A DNA stretch of 64,000 nucleotides from Lepus europaeus (lineage: Eukaryota; Chordata; Mammalia; Lagomorpha; Leporidae), in contig NC_084830.1 in NCBI RefSeq assembly GCF_033115175.1, forward strand, positions 44,771,409 through 44,835,408, written 5' to 3'. Within the stretch, counting starts at the first letter, position 1. Each line of letters starts with the position of its first letter. Shown piece by piece: positions 1 through 11,150 of this stretch. The notes under the pieces were generated by a model. That model was not told the origin of the DNA. It saw only the letters and a program-made list of their open reading frames with translations, and did not search any database. The position numbers and the translations under genes were made by a program.

Positions 1-1787
1 GGGATTTCTCCTCGGTGTAAGGCCACACCTGGCAGCAGCAGCACTAGACCCCCAGATGTAAGAAGAGCAGGGCCTTCGGCTCGAACCTCACCTCTGTTCC
101 TTTCTAGCTCTGAGATCCTTACCCTCGCTAAGCTCCCATTTCCTAGCTGTATTTTGTGCCTCCAGTTTTTGCTTTTCAAAGCTGCTGTGGGAATTAAATG
201 AGATCATGAATGAAAGTTCCTGGAACCAAGTAGAAGTTCCCTTGCTTGTCTCCCGACTTCTGCCGCATACACACGTTTTGATGTGGCTGCATCTCATCTC
301 TTAAAGTCTAGAAAAATATTTATTTTATCTGATGAAAGCGCCAACTGGTGCAGTTCTTAGGGAAAGCATTTGGGCAGTTATCTATCCAAATTATAAAGGC
401 ATATACCCTTTGACCTAGCCATGCCACTTCTGGGAAGCTGTCCTGCACGTTCAAAATGATGTCTGCATAAAGGAATTCGTGTCAACTTTGTTCCCAACAG
501 GAAAAGACTAGAGGGGAAATCCAATGTTCCTCAGTGGGGGACTGTTTAAATAAATCTTACACGAGATTATTAAGCAGGTGTAAAAAAAATGAGAAATTTC
601 CTTTATATCGATACAGAAAACCCTCCATATTGTCAAGTAAAAAGACAAGGTGAAGAGCAACAGGTTTCAAATAAATAAATTTTAAAATCTTTTTTAATCC
701 AGTGAGCAAAAGAAAAAAAAACTTACAGTTTCTGCAGAAAAGAAAAGCTCATAAAGTCAGTTTAAATGTTCGTGGTGCCTATTTTTCAATTACAAAGAAA
801 AAAAAATGTTTGTCTAGTGAGGATTGAAAATATCTGTTGAAGCCTGAAGGTATGCCTGCGGTACAAAGAACAACTGACAGACCCATCAGCTGTCCACGGT
901 TTCATCTTACTGCCTAGGCAGCTAGTGAAAGTTCAGGCCAGAACAAAAGAGGGATTACAGTGTCGGTGGAAATGCACACGCATGAACCTCCCAATGCGTC
1001 TGTCCACAATCACCATTTCTTTGCCCACTTCGGTGCCCTAGCTGAAAAACCTCAGCAAGGAGAATTCTACCAGGAACGGATGCTGACTGTATTAGGGAAG
1101 AACGGAGCAGTGACCATGCCGGTCAGTAGGAGGCCAGCTGTGCTGGGAGGAGGGTCCTAACACAAAGGCCCCAAGGCTGTGACATCAATAAAATCTTTGT
1201 GATCTCATTCCATCAGATCTTCCTGGAAGTGAAAAGAACAGAAATTGCCCTAGGATCTGGAACTTGCTTTCACAAGCACTAGAAACTCCAAATTCAATTT
1301 CACAAACTGCCCTTTGGGTGCTGTTTCGCATTTGAGTTCGCTGGATACTGATTGACCACCAGAGGCGGGCCTCCACCTCACACACACCTGGCCACTGCGC
1401 TGGAGGTGCAGAAAGAAGTGGGAGGGGATGCGGCATTGGGTCACAGCAACATTCGGTGTCAGAATGGATTATTCCTCCGTAAGCCAGCAGCTCCCTCTCT
1501 GTAACCGCTGCGTGATTTAAATTTGAACCCAAAACATAAGTAACTTCTTAGGTTAGTGACATGGGATTTTAGAACTGTACCAGATCTAAGAGATATCAAG
1601 TCCAGCCTGTTATTTTATGATTCTTTTTGCTTGTAGGCCAATACTATATCACATATAACGGTTCTTAGCTAGAAATTGTCTTGCAGAAAATTCCATAAGG
1701 TAGATTTACCAACATAAATCTAGTCTACATAATACTTCATGCATTTTAGCTTCAACTGTGGGGTTTTAAGGTTGCCATTGTGAGTTT
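1..1787. other. ERICH5 intron 1, no exon seen
   Basis: No splice-bounded coding segment was found on either strand. About 340-670 resembles the 3' part of an ancient LINE-1 second reading frame and its 3' flank in plus orientation (followed by a CSINE-like tail near 668-685). The remainder, 690-1787, shows no recognised element. Confidence 0.5.
340..670 (+). repeat. Ancient LINE-1 fragment
   Basis: The order of recognisable phrases (cataccctttgacctagc, then ggggactgtttaaataaat, then a tgtaaaaa run) follows the end of the L1 reading frame in old mammalian L1s. It is heavily diverged and has no open frame. Confidence 0.55.
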
Positions 1788-1802
1788 AAAAGAATCTCTT
1801 AT

Positions 1803-2128
1803 AGGTGGGCGTTGTGGCACAGTGGGTTGGTAAAGATGATGCTATGGACACCCACATTCTGTATCGGTCTGCTTGGGATCAAATCCTCCACTTCCAATCC
1901 AGCTTCCCTGGAGCCCCTGGGAGGCAGCAGATGTCGGCTTAAGAACTTGAGTCCCTGTCACCTATAGGGGAGTCCTGGATGGAGTTCCTAGCCCCTAGCT
2001 TTGGTGTGATCTAGTCCCAGTTATCATGGGCCTTTGGGGGAGTGAACCAGCAAATGAAAAATCTCTCACTCCCTTTCTCTCTCTGTCAGTCTTTCAAATA
2101 AATAAATCACTTTTAGGAATAAAAAAAT
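1803..2128 (+). repeat. CSINE (lagomorph C repeat), old copy
   Basis: tRNA-derived SINE of lagomorphs: a head of the form GGCGYTGTGGCACAGTGGGTT, a body with CTCCTGGCTTC and a pyrimidine run, and a TTTCAAATAAATAAA tail. Flanked by a 15-bp target-site duplication with one mismatch, AAAAGAATCTCTTAT at 1788-1802 and 2129-2143. Confidence 0.9.
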
Positions 2129-2259
2129 AAAAGAATTTCTTATGGATGTTATCTATATTTTCACAGGAAGGCACTGGAAATTTCTCTACAACTATATCTG
2201 TTTGAAACAACTTTAAAGTTAAATGTCTTCCAAATATTTCTAGTTTAAATTTGGCAGTA

Positions 2260-2660
2260 AATACAAACTCCATGTTGTACTGACTTTTATTTATATATTA
2301 CAATAAATTTCTTCTTATGTTTATATTATATACCTTAAACCATATATATGAATCCTTGTTAGTTATGTGGTCTCTCACTTTGAAAACAACAAACGATATT
2401 ATTCCAATATCTAAGATATATTCTGTTTTATACAAATACTATACATAATATATAATACAAATATATATTTATATCTAAAACAAAAAATAATATAATATAC
2501 TAGTTCCTAATAAGCTATGCAGTGTAATAAATATTACATATAACATAACTATATAAATATACTATATTAATAGGAAATGAAAGTATAGAATAGTAATAAT
2601 ATGCATATTTTATTTAGGGAGTATAATAAATACTCTCTTATTATATTTCTTTTGTTGTTT
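2260..2660. other. AT-rich low-complexity stretch
   Basis: Long run of TATA and ATAT steps with hardly any G or C; no gene or recognised repeat. Confidence 0.7.
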
Positions 2661-2761
2661 ACATAGTGGGTTACCATGCAAATTCAGAACAATTAAAAAA
2701 AAACACAAAAATTTCAACCTAGTTAGCACAAGCTAGTTTAATCATGCAAGTTCAAAGCACA

Positions 2762-3031
2762 TGGAGCTGGTGCAGTGGTGCAGTAGGTTAATTCTCCAAT
2801 CCAGCTCTCTGCTATGGCCTGGGAAAGCAGTGGAAGACAGCTCAAGTTCTTGGGCCCCTGCACCCATGTGGGAGACCCAGAAGAAGCTCCTGGCTCCTGG
2901 CTTCAAATCGGCGCCGCTCCATTTGGGGAGTGAACCAACAGACAGAAGACCTTTCTCTCTGTCTCTCCCTCTCATTGTCTGTAACTCTGTCTCTCAAATA
3001 AATAAATAAAATCTTTAAAAAAGAAAAAAAA
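2762..3031 (+). repeat. CSINE inserted beside a MIR
   Basis: Head at 2762, tail CTCAAATAAATAAATAAA near 2994-3011. Perfect 14-bp target-site duplication AAGTTCAAAGCACA at 2748-2761 and 3032-3045, which marks both ends. Confidence 0.93.
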
Positions 3032-3045
3032 AAGTTCAAAGCACA

Positions 3046-3150
3046 GTTTTGACTCTTAGGAGCCCTGTGACCTTGGGTAAGTTACTTCTGTGTTGCATCA
3101 GGATAACCCTAATACTTCGCCAGAGCATTGTTATAAGGATTAAATGAAGG
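3046..3150 (+). repeat. MIR SINE fragment
   Basis: Contains the MIR core phrase ctgtgaccttgggtaagtta and the later ggattaaatgaagg. The following 3155-3240 resembles an L2 3' segment but is too diverged to be sure. Confidence 0.7.
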
Positions 3151-3705
3151 AACTCATTCCACAAACAGTTGCTGAGAACCTACTCTGTGCAAACATCATT
3201 AGGCACAGGACAGTCCACAAACTGTGACCGTTCTTATCTGAGAGCACACACACAGGCTTGGGGCTGTACACAAGTGAATTATTTATTGGGCCTCCAAGAT
3301 CCTGGAGTTGAAATGTTGATGAATATCCAATGACGACAGCATATTGTCTATCGAGGATTAGAAGCTAAATACACCTGTTGACTGATTTAGTACGTGTGTT
3401 GAGCAATACTGATGCAGTGTATAAATTAATTTTCAGCACACTAAAACTGGTAGTCAGGTGTTTTCACATTTCTCCCAGGACAACACTCATGAAAACTTCG
3501 AAGATCAATGAAAGCAAGAATAAAAACAGTGTATAATGCATGTACATAGCTATCAATACTGGTGACAGAATACTTTTTAAAACAAGGTTATTTGTTATTT
3601 TCTAAGAGCACTATGAATCCCATTCTGCCATTTGAATACGTTTGTCCCTCTCCAAGAGTATCATTCTCTGAAATATCTATTTTTATCAATTTAAAAATCT
3701 ATAAT

Positions 3706-3905
3706 GGAGGCAGGTGCTGTGGGGCAGCAGGTAAGCCACAGCCTGTGACACTGGCATTCCGGCATTCCATACGAGCGCTGGTTCGAGTCTGATCCAGCTC
3801 CCTGCTAATGCTAGTGGGAAGGCAGTGGAAGATGGTCCAAGGGCTTGGGCCCCTGCTACCCATGTGGGAGGCCCGGATGGAGTCCCAGGCTACTCCCGGG
3901 ACCTC
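3706..3905 (+). repeat. CSINE, 3' truncated
   Basis: Starts with the head GGCAGGTGCTGTGGGGCAGC and loses similarity after the gatggagtcccaggcta segment; no A-rich tail follows. Confidence 0.75.
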
Positions 3906-4559
3906 TGGGGCATGGCAAGGAGTAAGAGAAGCCCAAGCAGGATGATGCATCTTCCCAAAGCAACTGTTTTCCCTTGGGTTTTCATATTGAAACTAGTAAG
4001 GATTTGTTCGGGAGCAGAATGCAAAAATGCACCTGGCTCCATAAAACATGAAACAACAAAGAAACCAGACCTCACACTGGCCTCTTGAGAGCCCAGAGTG
4101 GCTTGGAGGCTCTGCTTCCTTGGGAGAGCGGTGAGTGAGCTTCCCCAGCGGGTTCTTCCATCTCTCTACACCCTGGTCATTAGCAAGGGGTTTGGAATCC
4201 CTTTTAGATAGAATTTTACTTTTCTTTTCCTTTTTTTTTTTTTTTTTTTTGTCTACTTCCTATCTTTTTCTTGCTTTCTGTTATCTACTGAAGCTAGACA
4301 TAACTGATCAGATACCACAGACATATGAGCCACACAGTGTATTTCTGACCGGGACTCTGTAGCTGAACTTCACATCAGCATTCATAACAATGCTGTGCGC
4401 TCTCCCCCAAAACCGGATGGCAAGACTGTTCTAGGACTGCAGTAACAGGTGCTGAGAGAAGTCCTGGGGAGAGGAATTGCTTGCAGTCTAAGTCCCTCCT
4501 AAAGCTAGCTTTGAAGAAGACTGTAAACTATTTCTAGGGGACTCGCTTCACTTTCAGAA

Positions 4560-4876
4560 CTGTGGCTGGTGAAGTGGGTGGGGCTGCCGCCTGCAGTGCT
4601 GGCATCCCATATGGGTGCCAGTTCAAGTCCCGGCTGCTCCACTTCTGCTGAGAAGGCAGTGGAAGATGGTCCAAGTGCTTGGATCCCCTGTGCCCACGTG
4701 GGAGACCTGGAAGAAGCTCTAGGTTCCTGGCTTCAGATCGGTCCAGTTCCAGCTGTTGTAGCCAAATAGGGAGTGAACCAGCAGATGGAAGACTCACTCT
4801 TCCTCCCTCCCTCTCTCTTCCTCTCTCTGTGTTTCTCTAGAACTCTGCCTTTCAAATAAATAAATGTCTTTAAAAA
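4560..4876 (+). repeat. CSINE with A tail
   Basis: Complete element ending TTTCAAATAAATAAATGTC and a 14-A run. Carries CCAGCAGATGGAAG at 4778-4791, one base from the CTCF core. Confidence 0.88.
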
Positions 4877-5119
4877 AAAAAAAAAACTGGATCCAAAATG
4901 TTAGCCATTCAGAAGCCAAGACGTGAGTGGTGCAGCCCAGTCCCTGGGCGGTTGGTTCACCTGCCCTCATTCTCTCCACGGCACTTAGCGCTGTCAGCAG
5001 CTGCGCTACCCTGCTATCATATAGCGGACGCTCAGAACAGCCCTGCTTACATTCTTTATGAACGTCAGCAGGTTCATCCGACCCCTTCAAAGCGCAGGAG
5101 CCCGTGTGAAGGACCGAGT

Positions 5120-5950
5120 GCCCGCCTCTGTTGTCACCCTCTGCTAACTCCGAGGCCGAAGTGCTGGCGCGAGCGCGAAGGGACAATTCTCATCTCTGTA
5201 GGGCACAGTCCGGGCCTGACTGCGTTAGGGAATTGACAGCCGAACCCCGCGATCGCAGGAGCGGGCCAAAGGAGTGGACTCCTGTCCCAGCCCGGGCGCA
5301 CCCCCACTGCCGCGCCAAGTTTCAGGACGGAGCCCGCAGCCTAGCCGAGCGAGGTGGCCCAGATCGCACCTTTTGGACCTCCCGGGGAGCGAGCCCACCG
5401 GAGACCCGGGCGGGGGTGGGGCCGGGGCCCCTTGCTCACCGCTGCGGAACCTGCTGCTGTCGCCGGCCTTGTTGAGGGCACTGCTGGCACAGCCCATCGC
5501 GGGGAGCGGAGCCCGCTGGCTGCTCCCGGCCCGAGTCCTGCTGCCCTGCGAATGCGGACCCGGTGCCGCAGAAGTTTCCCCAACTCTGCGGCCCGGCTCT
5601 TGCGCGCGCGGGCAGCGGGCGTCTCGGGAAGCGAGCGGGAGCCGGGGTGCACCTGCCGCGGCGAGACAGCTGGCGCAGGCGGGAGGAGCCTTGGGCACAG
5701 CGGCGGCGGAGGAGGCAGTGGCAGGTCGAGGTAGCAGGAGAATGGAGGTGACGGTGCTGGGAGGAAGGAAAATTCACCTCCAGGGAAATGCAGGGCCAGG
5801 GGACATGGGCGGGGCCGGGGCGAAGCGCGGCTGAATAGAGCCCGGTGGAGGAGGGCCGCGGCCAGCGGCTGCTGATGGGCGGACTCGAGGTGCGGGACGG
5901 CTGTGCGGCCGCCGCGGGGAGACGCAGCCTTGGCTAAACGCAATTTGCCC
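5120..5950 (-). promoter_or_regulatory. CpG island, ERICH5 promoter region
   Basis: GC-rich stretch with dense CpG dinucleotides in otherwise CpG-poor DNA, centred on ERICH5 exon 1. It contains GC-box-like GGGCGGGG runs around 5808-5822. No TATA box is evident, so dispersed initiation upstream of 5497 is likely; the exact start site cannot be read from sequence. Confidence 0.8.
5440..5497 (-). CDS. ERICH5: ERICH5 coding exon 1 (N-terminal 19 residues)
   Basis: Glutamate-rich protein 5, first coding exon only. The minus strand reads MGCASSALNKAGDSSRFRS plus one base and then a consensus donor GTGAGC (GT at 5439-5438). Human ERICH5 starts almost identically (MGCSSSALNKAGDSSRF). Gly2 followed by Cys3 and Ser is a typical N-myristoylation plus palmitoylation signal, so the protein is expected at membranes; its biochemical role is not established. 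The exon sits in a CpG island and is transcribed away from RPL30, matching the human divergent arrangement. No glutamate-rich exon occurs in 1-5439, so the large second exon must lie beyond the left end. The much longer frames that overlap this exon are products of the GC-rich sequence. Confidence 0.9.
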
Positions 5951-6317
5951 GAGGTGTCGCTTTTCCCACGCTGGAGTACACATTGAGTTCGCTGTCGCGC
6001 CTCTCAGCTGTTGGCTTTCGTCTAAAATCGTTTCCCCCCAATCTTGCTTTGTCTTTCCCGACCTTGGCCATTTATATTGTAGACCCTTCCTCGATTCGGG
6101 TTTGACGTTTCCTCCTGATTTCTCTCCGGCTGTGCAGTCTGGGCTGGGACGCACAGAATACTGGAATATTGCCCGTCACTGCTAACGTGAACGTGGATCA
6201 GTTAGGGTAGTCCTTGTCGGAATCTTGCATTCTAGTCACCGTGCTGCTCTTTGTAAATGGGGAGAGACTATGAGACTGAGGACCTTTTAGGGGTCAAAAC
6301 TCCACTTCCACTAAGTT

Positions 6318-6506
6318 GCATCCTGGGAGACAGCGCTGCTGGTTCAAGGAGCCGGGTCCCTGCCACTCACATGGGAGGCCTGGATTGAGTTCCTAGCTCC
6401 TGGTTGAGCCTAGCCCAACACTGGTTGTTGTAGGTACTTGGAGACTGAACTAGCAAATGGGAAAAACTCTCTCTCTGCCTCTCAAATAAATAAGTAAAAT
6501 AAATAA
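6318..6506 (+). repeat. CSINE, degenerate 5' half
   Basis: Only the second half is clear: ggcctggattgagttcctag and the tail CTCAAATAAATAAGTAAA. Confidence 0.7.
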
Positions 6507-6801
6507 TCTGTTCTTCAAACTGTTATCTGCTACTTTTGGCATGGGCTGGCATTCTTGGATCAATCATTATGGTGACGATGATCAAATGGTCATTTCCGAA
6601 TTACATTATGTCTCCTATACTGATTAGCTGGCATCCTACTGTAGGGAAGCACTTTCCCTCCTCCATTGATTGGCCATCATTTATATCAGTAAACACTGTG
6701 AATTCTTACAGTGGTCACTGGGTTATGTGGCCATCTGCTTCAGTGGTCTGGAGCTGCAATACCAAGGCACCACAGCCTTGGTGACTGTTCTTTTTATTTA
6801 A

Positions 6802-6838
<37 letters not shown>

Positions 6839-6839
<1 letters not shown>

Positions 6840-7510
6840 AGCTCAATTCACAATAGCTAAAATACGGAATCAACCCAAATGCCATCAACTGAAAACTGGA
6901 TAAAGAAATTATGGGGGCCGGTGCCGCGGCTCAGTAGGCTAATCCTCCTCCTGTGGCGTCGGCACCCTGGGTTCTAGTCCCAGCTGGGGCACCGGATTCT
7001 GTTCCGGTTGCTCCTCTTCCAGTCCAGCTCTCTGCTGTGGCCTGGGAGTGCAGTGGAGGATGGCCCAAGTGCTTGGGAGACCAGGAGGAAGCACCTGGCT
7101 CCTGGCTTCAGATCAGCACAGCGTGTCGGCCGTAGCAAGCATTTGGGGAGTGAACCAATGGAAGGAAGACCTTTCTCTCTGTCTCTCTCTCTCTCACTAA
7201 CTCTGCCTGTCAAAAAAAAAAAAAAAAAAAAAGAAAAAAAAGAAAAAAAAGAAAAAGAAAAAGAAATTATGGGATATATACACCATGGAATACTACACAG
7301 TGCTAAAAAAAACATTAAATCCTGACGTTTGCAACAAAATGGATGAAACTGGGAAACATCATTCTTAGTGAAATGAACCAGCCTCAAAAGAACAAATACC
7401 ATTTGTTCTTCCTAATCTGGGATAATAGAGCACCTACAAGGTAATCTATAAAAGTGAAATTAACATTTCGAGATGCAATGACTTTGAACAGCACTTGTCT
7501 CTACTGTTGA
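6839..7510 (+). repeat. LINE-1 3' segment, split by a CSINE2
   Basis: 6839-6915 and 7260-7510 form one L1 end of ORF2 plus 3' region (aaatgccatcaactgaaaac, then gaatactacacagtgc, then caacaaaatggatgaaac), interrupted by the SINE at 6916-7259. No intact reading frame. A long T run (6807-6838) precedes it. Confidence 0.75.
6916..7259 (+). repeat. Young CSINE2 inside the L1 piece
   Basis: GC-rich CSINE2 head (GGGCCGGTGCCGCGGCTC) and a long A tail with interspersed G. Perfect 14-bp duplication AAAGAAATTATGGG at 6902-6915 and 7260-7273. Confidence 0.93.
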
Positions 7511-7584
7511 AGTTTTTTTTTTTCTTCATACAATTTGTTGAACTCTTTACTTAGTATAATCTTCTGTGTATAAAGTTAGTTGAA

Positions 7585-7909
7585 GGGGCTGGCTCTGTGG
7601 TGTAGTGGATAAAGCTGTTGACTGCAGTGCCAGTATCCCATATGGACGCCAGTTCAAGTCCTGGCTGCTCCACTTCTGATCCAGCTCTCTGCTATGGCCT
7701 GGGAAAGCAGAAGATGGCCCGAGTCCTTGGGCCCCAGCACCCACGTGGGAGACCCAGAGGAAGCTCCTGGTTTCTGGCTTCCGATTATCACAGTTCTGGC
7801 CATTGCAGCCATCTGGGAAGCAAACCAGCAGATGCAAGACCTCTCTCTCTCTCTCCCCCTCTGCCTCTCTGAACCCTGCCTTTCAAATACATAAGTAAAT
7901 ATTAAAAAG
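7585..7909 (+). repeat. CSINE with intact duplication
   Basis: Tail TTTCAAATACATAAGTAAATATTAAAAAG; flanks AAGTTAGTTGAA at 7573-7584 and 7910-7921 are identical. Confidence 0.92.
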
Positions 7910-7933
7910 AAGTTAGTTGAAAATAGATCTTAG

Positions 7934-8000
7934 TAAAAAAAAAAAAAAGAAGAAGAAGAACAGGAATAGGAGGGAGGAGGAGGAAGAGGGTTAGGAGTGT
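7934..8000 (+). repeat. Purine-rich simple repeat
   Basis: A run, then GAA and GGA units, on the plus strand only. Confidence 0.8.
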
Positions 8001-8032
8001 GCATTCCTTAAATAAAAGGTTTGTGGGGGAAA

Positions 8033-8371
8033 AAAGATTTATTTTTATTTATTTGAATTTATTTGAAAGACAGAGTTACAGAGGGAGGTAGAGACAGAGA
8101 GAAAGGTCTTCCATCTGTTGGTTCATTCCCCAAATGGCCACAATGGCCAGAGCTAATCTGATCCAAAGCCAGGAGCCAGGGGCTTCGTCCGTCTGGGTCT
8201 TCCACGTGGGTGCAGGGGCCCCAGGAGATGGGTCATCCTCCACTGCTTTCCCAGGCACATCAGCAGGGAGCTGGACGGGAAGCAGAGCTGCTGGGACTCA
8301 AATTGGCCCCCATATGGGATACCAGCACTGTAGGCTGGGGCTTTAGCCCATTGTGCCACAGTGCTGCTACC
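8033..8371 (-). repeat. CSINE, reverse orientation
   Basis: Reads as the reverse complement: tail phrase ATTTGAAAGACAGAG at the left and head ATTGTGCCACAGTGCTGC at the right. Confidence 0.88.
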
Positions 8372-8385
8372 TGTCATAGTGGATT

Positions 8386-8575
8386 TAGGCCCCCAGTGTA
8401 ACCTCACCTTACCTTGGTTACCCCTCCGAAGGCTGTATCTCCAATACAGACACATTCAGAGGGACTGGGGATGAGGACTTCAACATATGCATGCTGAGGG
8501 AGACAAAATTCAGCCCTTATCACTGCCATTATTTATTTGCCATTCAAATTGCCTACAGTGTGGCTTATTTCCCTA
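8386..8575 (-). repeat. MLT1-type LTR fragment
   Basis: The reverse strand reads ATGTTGAAGTCCTCATCCCC, then a TCTGAATGTG and TTGGAGATA sequence, in the order of the 5' half of MaLR (MLT1) long terminal repeats. Ancient and without coding capacity. Confidence 0.6.
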
Positions 8576-8583
8576 TAGGAGTC

Positions 8584-8623
8584 ATCGTTCCAATTTTAGT
8601 ATATGTGCTGCTGAAGCGAGCAC
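8584..8623 (-). pseudogene. U6 snRNA 5' fragment (nt 1-38/40), tailless insertion
   Basis: The minus strand from 8623 matches the start of U6 spliceosomal RNA (GTGCTCGCTTC, GCAGCACATATAC, TAAAATTGGAACG) with a single G-to-A change at U6 nt 12. It is flanked by a perfect 10-bp direct repeat TAGGAGTCAT at 8576-8585 and 8624-8633. The final AT of the left copy could equally be U6 nt 39-40. It lacks the ACAGAGA box and all later U6 sequence and has no A tail, so it is non-functional. Confidence 0.92.
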
Positions 8624-8633
8624 TAGGAGTCAT

Positions 8634-9063
8634 GAATACTACCCAGCTCGGGTTTTATCATATATTAAGAGGCTTCTCTCTCCCCGACCTCCTCCTGGTC
8701 CCCTCCCTTCCTCTTCCTCTCCCTCCTGGAGTGGGGGCCTGACAAAGCCTCAGGGACACAGCAGTCAGTTCACAAACCCCTTGGAAAGCAAGGGAATGTG
8801 TGTACTTCCTTAAGAAAGGACCCTTAGTAACTTTACAAATATCTACGGTGGGTCTACCTTCTCACCTTTCACCCAGGGAGACTGTGTTGCCAAGGGAAGA
8901 GAAATACTTTGAAAGTGGCTAATGATCTGACTGGATGTAGTCAGAGCTGGAAAGATTAGAGGATTGGCATAAGAAAGTTAGGGGAGAGGAATGTGGACAG
9001 ACCTTTGAGAATGGGCCCAGATTAGGGGAATATTTGTCGTCTACAGACACTTCCAAAAGGCCC
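8634..9063. other. Intergenic, nothing recognised
   Basis: No exon, RNA gene or familiar repeat was seen here. Confidence 0.5.
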
Positions 9064-9240
9064 TGTATTAGTCAGCTGGGATTCTGTAACAAAAAACCAT
9101 AGACTGGGTGCCTTAAACAACAGGATTTCTCTCTCAGTTCTGGACACTTGGAAGTCCGAGTCAAGGTCCCAGGCAATTCAGATCCTGGTGATCGCCATTT
9201 ATTCTAAATCAGGGCTTACTGAGCCCAGTTAGGTCCCCCC
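9064..9240 (-). repeat. MLT1-type LTR, 3' half
   Basis: Begins cctgtattagtcagctggga, then tgtaacaaaaaacc and gactgggtgccttaaacaac, the reverse complement of the end of MLT1-family LTRs. The short piece 10291-10340 looks like the 5' start of a similar LTR in the same orientation. The sequence between (9240-10175) shows no gene. Confidence 0.6.
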
Positions 9241-10175
9241 TTTCCCTGTCAATTATCTTCTAGGAGTTACCTGGGGTATCTCACCTTTCCTTGGGGACAA
9301 TTTGGTATACCTTCTATTTTCCTCAGGGGAAGCATTTTATAATCAGCTAAACAACAGAATGGAGGAACTTGTGGGTGCCAGTGTTTCTCATGGGCCACTC
9401 CAATGTCTGGAAGCAAAGGGCTAAAGGGGAAGGGACAGAAGCCATAAATGGGTTCAACACCATGTTCTTCCCCTTACCGAGGTTTATCTGGCCAATTTGC
9501 CATCAGCAGAAACAGGGACCAATTCTAAGTCTCTGAATTGTCACCCTGCTTTGAGAGAACCCATCAGTCACTTCACGGAAGATTGAATGGACTTCTTGGG
9601 GACAGCATATCACCATTACTGTAATATACACTAGATTAGATTTGTTTTTCCTGCCCATCATGCCTCGGCCAGTATGATCCATTATTAGGCACACTTATAT
9701 TCAGTATTGTATCATCAAATAATTCACTTTGAGACAAGGAAGGTAACATTAATTTCTTTGTGATTTATTGATCTTTCCATTTATCATCCAGAAGCAGCCA
9801 AATCTGTAAAATGGTGAAATGGCACATTAAACACTCAGTTATTGCCCTAGACTAGGTGTGTCCTGTGGTTTAATGTGCTCTGAACCAGACTAAAAAGTAG
9901 TGCTACTTCTCCCATGACAATGCACACAGATCTGGGTCTTGCTCCCATGACTTCTTGTCCATTTGATGAACTATAAAATAAATTCCTTTTCAGCTTTCCT
10001 ATGCTAGTTTGTCTCTGTCACTTACAAGTCTCTAGAGTAATACACATGCTTATCTTATTTCCTCTCTTCCTGACAGTTCTCATTTTCAACAATTACCTAT
10101 CCTGTCTTACTCCTTTAGTCTCATTGGATGACCACTGGATAATACTGGATAATAACTGATATTGTGATTTTATTA

Positions 10176-10290
10176 TTTTAAAAGATTTATTTATTTGAAA
10201 GGCAGAGAGAGAGAGAGTTCTTCCATCCGCCGGTTCACTCTTCAAATGGCTGCAATGGCCAAGGCTGGGCCAGGTCGAAGTCAGGAGCTT
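10176..10290 (-). repeat. CSINE 3' end only
   Basis: Reverse-oriented tail and pyrimidine region (AAAGATTTATTTATTTGAAA) stopping at the ggaagtcaggagctt level, so 5' truncated. Confidence 0.75.
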
Positions 10291-10512
10291 CAATCTATGA
10301 ATTTTCGAGGGACACAGACATTCAAACTATAGCACCTAGTGGGGTCAGGAAACTTGCTATCATACAATGAAAAGTAACTTAGACAAGTTAACTCAAGTAC
10401 TTTAATCATTCATCCACTAAAACAGGGGTAGTATCTATCCTGATTACTTTGGAGGAAAGAGAATATTAAATGCTTTGAAATTATACAGCACAACACAAAA
10501 GTGTAAGTTCAG

Positions 10513-10836
10513 AGCCAGCACTGTGACACAGCAGATTAAAGCTGCCACCTGCATTGCCAGCATCCCATATGGGCGCCAGTTTGAGTCCTGGCTGCTCCAC
10601 TTCCAATCCAGCTCTCTGCTATGGCCTGGGAAAGCAGCAGAAGATGGTCCAAGTCCTTAGCCTGTGCACCCATGTGAGAGACCTAAAGAAGCTCTAGGCT
10701 CCTAGCTTTGGATTTGCCCAGCTCTGGCTGTTACAGCCATTTGGGCAGTGAGCCAACAGATGGAAGATCTCTCTCTGCCTTTGTAACTCTGCTTTTCAAA
10801 TAAATAAATCTATCTAAATAAATAAATAAATAAAGC
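10513..10836 (+). repeat. CSINE with expanded AAAT tail
   Basis: Head at GCCAGCACTGTGACACAGCA; the tail has been extended into several AAAT units. Confidence 0.87.
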
Positions 10837-10872
10837 AAGCCAGCTAGCCAGTCAGCCAGCCCACCCACCCTG

Positions 10873-11150
10873 ACCTGCAGTGCTGGCATCCCATATGGGT
10901 GCTGGTTCAAGTCCCAGCTGCCCCACTTCCAATCCAGCTCCCTGCTAATGCACCTGGGAAAACAGCAGAGGATGGCCCAAATCCTTGGGCCCTTGCACCC
11001 ACATGGAAGACCTGGAAGAAGCTCCTGGCTCCCAGCTTCAGATTGGCCCAGCTATGGCCATTACAGCCATTTGGGGAGTGAACCAGCAGTTAGAAGACCT
11101 CTCTATATATAACTCTTTCACATAAATGTTTTTAAAAAGTATAAGGTGTT
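10873..11150 (+). repeat. CSINE lacking its first bases
   Basis: Starts in the CCTGCAGTGCTGGCATCCCA segment without the usual head and ends near 11130. The next SINE is inserted in its tail. Confidence 0.8.

Noticed and set aside
1-5439. ERICH5 exon 2
   Set aside because: No glutamate-rich frame with an acceptor occurs here on the minus strand.
5341-5943. Long open frames (up to 200 codons) across the CpG island
   Set aside because: Explained by GC-rich sequence with few stop codons; only the short ERICH5 start has family similarity and a matching splice donor.
8584-8623. Functional U6 snRNA gene
   Set aside because: Only about 38 nt of U6 is present, and no TATA-like or proximal sequence element is visible at the proper distance upstream.
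8386-10340. Intact endogenous retrovirus bounded by LTR pieces
   Set aside because: The pieces are short, ancient MaLR-type LTR fragments; no retroviral reading frame is recognisable between them.
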